Origin: Brachypodium distachyon
Taxonomy: Eukaryota; Streptophyta; Magnoliopsida; Poales; Poaceae
NCBI RefSeq assembly: GCF_000005505.3
Contig: NC_016133.3
Location: 38,529,237-38,593,236 of the forward strand
DNA: 64,000 nucleotides
Direction of reading: 5' to 3'
Shown: piece after piece, positions 58,136 through 64,000 of the stretch
Layout: the number at the start of each line of letters is the position of its first letter
Numbering within the stretch: position 1 is the stretch's first letter
The notes under the pieces: generated by a model
The model's database searches: none
The model's input: only the letters and a program-made list of their open reading frames with translations
Told to the model about the DNA's origin: nothing
Position numbers and translations under genes: made by a program

Positions 58136-58880
58136 TAGCTCGCATCGCCGATGAAATATCACACACCATTTGGGATCATAAGTATACAAGGAGAAATCTA
58201 GGTTGAAACCACTAGGATCCGCTGGGATAAGCTCAACCAATGCAGATTCGAAGCACACGAGCTTGTCGATGGAATGTTACATGGTGAGAGCCAGTTAGCA
58301 GTACCTTCGCGGCGAGGGGAGGGCGTCGTAAAGGCCGGGGCAAGCGGGCGGCATCCGGTAGCATAGGAAATCGGAGAAGAGCGACTGATCGGCGGACAAG
58401 AGACACCGGCGGCCACCATCCCGACATTGCCGCTACGGTCAAATTGCAGGGCTCACTGTGGATATCGGTTAGGGTTTGGGTTTGGAGCTTCAGAATCAGA
58501 TTACCACTGCACCGCGAAAACTGCGAGACCGCTCCCGGACCCCGGCGAGAACGGTTGCGGCGGCGGCAACCGGGGCTGGGGCCGCTGGGCACGGGATTTT
58601 TGCCGAAGAAACCCTGAATTATCGGGGTTAGTTTCCGGAAGAACGCTTGTGCTCAATTGTCATCTTTTTTTTTTTTGAACTCCTCAATTGTCATCCTTGT
58701 CACACAAGTTGTGTGTTAGAAAATACACACAGGGACAAGAACTACGCTCACAGAACGTCTGGAGAAGTAGAGACTGTAGTCCCTGAGATAGAGGCTGAGA
58801 TAGAAGATGAGTGAATAAGTTATCTTATGACAAGCACGTAAATTGGTATAAACAAAATTCTAAACCGTCTTTGACATGTA

Positions 58881-58971
58881 TTCACTACGTCTCATATTAA
58901 ATGACTTTCTATTACATGTATCTAGACTCATATTTGTACAAATTTGAGTCACTTGTATGAGACCGAGGGAG
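58881..58971. mobile_element. Stowaway MITE with 22-bp internal loss
   Basis: The termini TTCACTACGTCTCATATTA and GAGACCGAGGGAG flank the motif TACATGTATCTAGAC, the reverse orientation of the 113-bp family. At 91 bp it is shorter by 22 bp. TA sites on both sides remain. Confidence 0.7.
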
Positions 58972-59651
58972 TAAGTTTTTTCTTAGACAAATTGCAAGGC
59001 TGGTGGTGCTTGCCCCTTTTGAAGGGGAAAAAACGCCTCAAAGTAGTCACGTAGGACCAATTGTTGAACGCCACTTTGGATTGTATGATTTTCTTGTATA
59101 TTTTGCAGTTTTCCTTCAATGACTTTTTCTATCATTCAATAGTATCGAAGTTGATAAATTTCTATGCAATGCATTCATGTATCTTCTATTGCATAGAAAA
59201 AGCAGTGCTCAAATATCAGTCTCTTTTTTTTAGGCCTGCTCAAATATCAGTCTTTCTTTTAAGATTTCACTGTCTACATATTGCCACTTCCATGTGAGGC
59301 AAATGTTCATGTCCATTTGTTCATTCCAACTTTCAGTGTTCTCATCTGCCAGCTCACATGTTCATACAATCTTTTTCCCCAGACTCCAGTAAAGATGATC
59401 CAAATATCGAAATAGCTGGCCATGTCAGCCAAAGAGAGAACACAGCTCACAGAAAACTCTTGGCAAAATTTGGTAATCAGAACATTCTATGGAAGCCTGA
59501 AATGTGATTCATTCAGACACCGCAGGCAACCCAACTCAGCAACCACCAAAGGAGAAGCTCGTTCCGTATCTCCGCAAAGTATCTGTTCTTATTCTCCGTT
59601 ATTATAACCTCAACTTCGATTAATACACTAAGCGACCATGCTGCCTGGTGG

Positions 59652-62600
59652 TTACATATCAGTCCATGTCACAATGGCCAGCGTGTGCCGCCCGCCACAG
59701 GCCACAAAATTGGCCTGCCATAGCCCGTCAGGGCCGGCGCTAGTCTTCGGCGGTGGCAAGTTTAGGGGCACTTCCATTGGGTGACCCGTTGTCACCTTCC
59801 TACCGTAGCCTAGACGGCCATGATCGCCCCTCCCGTACTGCGAACATGGCAAGGGAAACATGATACAAATAAGTGAAGGTCTGAAAAGCTATCCATGATT
59901 TTTTAGGAGGAAGAAATCCACTAATTACAAAAGGTCAATTACACTTCAAATATCAGTACAAGAAGGGGAACTATCAGCACACATTATTTGTTGCTGTCAC
60001 CACTCACCACTATGAGATTTTGGTGCTAGCAAATTCAAAATAGGGTCTATGACTAAACATGTTTCAAAAATCAAAGGGATGCAGGCATCCAATTGATGTT
60101 GAGGACGGAAGATCAAGAAAAAAAAAATGGCCAATGAAAGAAAATAAAAAAAACCTGAACAGTACTAACTAGTGAAACTCGTACAGCTGATATTCCCAGA
60201 TCAGCAATTCTTGATATCACAAGGATCATAATGTTTCCAATAATTACAAGTAGGTTTTTCAACAGAAAAAATATGTTTGCAGTGAGACTCAGAAACGGCA
60301 ACAAAATACCAAATTTTGAGGGTTTCACTGGGGTGTTAGTTCAAGCTACTCTAGAGAAGATAAATGTACATTTGAAGAACAATCGTTAGTGCTGATTCTG
60401 ATTCAATTTAAACTACTTTAAAATTATGATTATTTTGCATAGCTGTTGGTAATATTTACCAAAAATAGTGAAAATGGTCAAAAGGACTGGGCAATCGTAT
60501 ACTTATTGTACCTAAAACCTACAAAAGATACAGCAGGTAGTACATGCTAAGCAGCTGAAAAGAAAATTCTACTTACAGAAAATATTCGTCCATCACTAGT
60601 TAGCGCAACCGAATGGGTCCCTCCGCATGATACCTGCCAACAAATGAAAAGCATGAAATCTGGTGCTGAACTTGGAAACACACCTCAGTCAGACACTTAT
60701 AGATAGTAGAACAAAAGCAACCCAACTCAACATTTCAGGCACATGTGGACTACCTGGACAATATCCTCTCCATCTAGAAGCTGAACCTTTAGGGGCACCA
60801 TGTGACTACTCTTATCATCACCAAAGCCAAGCCTCCCATGTTCCCCTCTTCCCCAAGCATAGACCTGTAGAAACAGAAAAATAGATGACAATGTTAAACC
60901 ACATTCCAGCTCACGTTCAACACATGGGAAAAATAATGCTTTTACACGAGATATATGTGGTCACCCTGAGAAATAACTAAGAGTTCAAATACATCTTCCT
61001 GATCAACAATCTCAAACTTGGGATCAGATCAACTTTCTCATTTCTCAAAATTATAGACATACCAATCAACATATCATTTGTTCCGGACTTAACAAACAAT
61101 TGCATTATATGAACAAAACAAATGCATGATTCCTAAATTTAGTTGTCAACTTGCACTCTCACTATGTCCATTTCATGTTCTTTCATCTCGTTCTCTTCTC
61201 TAATATGCAGTACAACACCAAATGGCAGTTTACTTGTGGTTCCCTTTTCATCATTATTCTAGTGGCCAGTCAGTTTTTCCTGCAGCAATGCATATTTGCA
61301 TGTCCGCACTGTTATTTTTGGAGAAAAAATGGAACAAAATTGGCATGTGCTAGCTCAATGGAATTCAAGCCAAACTTGTGCCAGTAGCTTATTCTGAAAA
61401 TTCTCTGTATTTCTCAGATGAGCTCAACTTCTTCAAAGCTCAAGTCTAGTTAACTTTATATGTTTGCAAGAGTTCCTTATTTTGACATAACTTGATATTG
61501 CCCTGAAGGAATAGCATGATTCAGATCATGTGGACTCTGGATACCGTTATAACTTGGCAACATTCTTCATGAATCTTTTTTTTACTCCTAAATATTTGAG
61601 TTGGTGGTGATGGCCCGTTTGCCATCCCACCTCTCTTTCACCAAATATACTTCATGACTGTGGACTGTTGCTCATTAGAATTGTGTCATCTCACGCTCCA
61701 GCCAGAGAAAATAAATTTAATTATAAGATAATGTGCCAGCTTAAGTCAAGGGAAGGAAATACCTCCCCATCTTTAGTTAATGCGGTTGAATGCCAACCTC
61801 CAGCAGCAATGTCAACCTGGAAAAAGATGTAGAAATTAAAGCAAAAAATCAGAACCAAACTTTTAGGAAGACATGATCAGGGGAAAACATTGTGCAGAAA
61901 AATATATCAATTTGTGAGCGTATAATCAATAATACAATTCTTTGCTTAGGCAGCATCAAACATCAACGATATTGAAAGAATAGTACTAGCAGTTCCGAAC
62001 CATGGTTTGTAAGCAAAATAAAGCTTAACTTATTGCAGGTCAACGTGACTTTGACCTGGGATCTAAAGAACTAGTTTAAATTTATTTTTCTAAGTTAATC
62101 ACCAAGCAAGCCTGAATCCAAGCTTTTCAATGTCTTAAGACTTCAATTAATATCAAACTTACTTTTGAGAGAATATTAGAAAGTAGAAGCAACAAATCAA
62201 TGCGACTCACCAACGAGAGGCCAGATAGCCCTTCGACACGGATCGGTTGTGATCTTGGTTGGGTATCTCCAATCCCCAGCTGACCATACTCATTATTACC
62301 CCACGCCCACAAAACTGCGTCTTCTGATAGTGCCAAATTATGGAATGCCCCTACAGCAATCATCATCACTTTTTCAAGACCTTGCACACGTACTGGCGTG
62401 GATATTTGCTTGCTGAAAAAAATGACTGATGGTCAATAATTTGATAACAGGACAACACATGCCAAAAAATGGGAATTAAGAGTTTCAGTTGAAGGCACAG
62501 GCACCATACATATCACCCGGAGGCCATGGTTGCCCCCATGTCCAGACATGACCTTCTTGTGTCAAAACCACTGAGTGGGTCCCCCCAGCAGCTACCTGAA

Positions 62601-63763
62601 ATCAATAAACAAAAATTTAATGGCTGCCGAATGGAAAGCAGGAGCACGGACAAAAAAGTTCAAGCATCATCCTACACCATGAGCATCTCGTTGGGACATC
62701 ATGACACATTGTAGCAGTTTCAAAAATAAGCTATTCCCTATGTGTTCTATCAGCCCAAACATGTCTTGGAAACAAGCATATGCCGATGTGACAAGATAAT
62801 GCAAACTTTGTTGGATTCCGAATCCTTGCAACCATGAATAAAAATGACAAAAGTTCCAACAACATTCCCACTGCCGCAACTAGCACATGACAGGAATCTG
62901 AATCTGTTCCAACTCACTTGCTGAACTTTGAGCTTGAGAGCACACCGCTGCGGGGTGGGGATGTCCCTCCTGAGCGCCCTTGTGCCATCCTCCTTTCTCT
63001 CAGGCTCCTCCCCGCACTGCCCATACTCGTTGCCCCCTGCATCATGAACTCATATTTTCATCTAATCCACCGAATTCGACCATAAAACCACGCGAGAGAC
63101 CGAGTCCCCTTACCCCAAGCATAGGCGCGCCCCTTGTCATCCACTGCCAGGCAATGCCACCCACCGATCGCCGCCTGGCACCAAAACCCAAAGACACACA
63201 GCTTCCGTCAGCGTTACACAAGTCCCGAATTGCATTTCCCAGCAGTGACCCTGCGCTCACCTGCACGATCTTGACACCGGCGAGGGCCTCCACGGGTGCC
63301 GGGGAGCTCTCCGTCTTGGTCTCCGGCGGGTGGCCGAGCGTGCCCCGCTGGTTCCACCCCCACGTGAAGAGCTGCAGACGGACGGGGCCACCAACCGGGC
63401 GAGAGCACATCAGAACAAACACTCTGGAGTACAAGGAGGAGGAGGAGGAGGAAGCGGGCTATCAATGGGAAGAGGCGAGGCGCGTACGCGGCCGTCGTCG
63501 CAGATGGCGAGGGAGTTGCGGCTGCCGGCGACGACAGCGGAGACGGCGTACGGATCCAGCGCGGCGACGCGGTGGGCCCAGTCCTTCTCGTCGCACCCGC
63601 CCATGCCCAGCTGCCCGTCCTCCCCCGAACCCCTGCAAAAACCCAACCCAAACGAAACAAAATCAGGCGCCACACATCGCGGGGACACGGAGAAGCGCGA
63701 GCGAGCGAGCGGGGCGTGTATTCACCATGCGAGGACGGCTGCGGGGCGGGGCAGCGGCGCCAT
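59652..63763 (-). CDS. RCC1-repeat propeller protein (389 aa)
   Basis: Eleven exons on the minus strand: 63763-63726, 63632-63488, 63371-63261, 63174-63114, 63036-62918, 62595-62510, 62412-62211, 61816-61763, 60864-60754, 60633-60577, 59837-59652; all phases agree and the length is 390 codons with the stop. About seven RCC1 blades are visible: WGSGEDGQLGMGG, LFTWGWNQRGTLGH, GGWHCLAVDDKGRAYAWGGNEYGQCG, GGTHSVVLTQEGHVWTWG, FHNLALSEDAVLWAWGNNEYGQLG, GGWHSTALTKDGEVYAWGRGEHGRLG, GGTHSVALTSDGRIFSYGRGDHGRLG, and a closing CGGRHTLAIV. The fold is a seven-bladed propeller. The UVR8 photoreceptor pentapeptide GWRHT is absent, so a UV-B receptor role is unlikely; partner and location are not evident. 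Confidence 0.92.
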
Positions 63764-64000
63764 GAGTAGGGGGGCGGCGGCGCGCGGTGCAGAGCTTGGA
63801 TTGGAAGGTGGCCGCGGAGGGATGGGGAGGGAGGAGTGGGGGAGAAGAGATAGCGAAACCGCAGGCAGCAGCAAACAGCAGAGCAGCAGCGCCCGTGGCT
63901 TTTGTTGCAGCCGCCGTGTCCTCGGGGGACGGTGATGGGTTTGGGTTTTTTGGGGGGCGCCTATCTTTTAGGGCCGTGTGTCGTGTGTCTTGCGTGGGTT
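63764..64000 (-). promoter_or_regulatory. 5' region of the RCC1-repeat gene
   Basis: GC-rich sequence upstream of the start codon at 63763. It should contain the leader and core promoter, but I see no clear TATA box in the available 237 bp. The window ends here. Confidence 0.35.

Larger units (their letters stand above)
52740..58305. other. Region without an identifiable gene
   Basis: Mostly A/T-rich DNA. Several good minus-strand splice sites exist: GAGAAG|GTATGTTC near 55382, TTCTTGTACAG|AGGCG near 55262, TTGGTTTTGTCAG|GTCC near 56843, and CGCGAAG|GTACTGC near 58305 after a GC-rich open stretch. Joining the first two would give a hydrophobic peptide (GDAIIAVWLAWVIVSAINP), but I recognise no family and cannot close a reading frame. 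It may be a non-coding or lineage-specific transcript starting near 58450, or chance. MITE remnants lie at 54108-54150, 57007-57284 and 58101-58135. Confidence 0.3.

Noticed and set aside
59652..63763. UVR8 assignment
   Set aside because: The GWRHT motif and its tryptophans are absent.

Overview
This is nuclear DNA from a flowering plant, almost certainly a grass and probably a pool-type (Pooideae) grass. The evidence is intron-rich genes with GT-AG introns, many Stowaway-type MITEs flanked by TA with CTCCCTCCG termini, an L1-like plant LINE, a DYW-class PPR gene and a FAR1-domain fragment. The species cannot be fixed from the sequence alone.

Layout. 1-7.3 kb is transposon country: a 646-bp retroposon, a diverged tandem repeat split by a nearly complete but broken LINE (1999-5902), MITEs and a short LINE tail. 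9.1-15.36 kb (minus) holds a large gene of unknown function (1458 aa, acidic middle, Arg/Ser-rich C-terminus). It sits head to head with a FLX-like coiled-coil gene (16.0-18.47 kb, plus). 19.80-20.44 kb is a second copy of the retroposon, ending about 45 bp upstream of the TATA-like box of a complete RAD23 gene (20.68-24.97 kb, plus). 26.0-28.34 kb (minus) is a decayed DDM1/LSH-like SNF2 relative. 29.5-35.6 kb is an array of diverged long tandem repeats, each carrying a conserved small inverted repeat that resembles grass miR2118 precursors. 36.25-37.97 kb (minus) is an intact single-exon DYW PPR gene. 38.4-46.4 kb is a decayed transposon complex with a FAR1 fragment, a multi-exon minus-strand ORF with one stop codon, and an unusually high density of the pentamer GTTGC/GCAAC. 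49.99-52.6 kb (minus) is a complete 14-3-3 gene with a leader intron. 53-59.6 kb has no gene I can name. 59.65-63.76 kb (minus) is a complete 11-exon RCC1-repeat gene.

The intact genes are housekeeping or regulatory: proteasome shuttling and nucleotide excision repair (RAD23), phosphoprotein binding (14-3-3), organelle RNA editing (PPR-DYW), floral-repressor-type scaffold (FLX-like) and an RCC1 propeller. They are not an operon or obvious pathway. Exon borders were set by reading GT/AG sites and checking that the reading phase closes over the whole gene; no transcript or database evidence was available.
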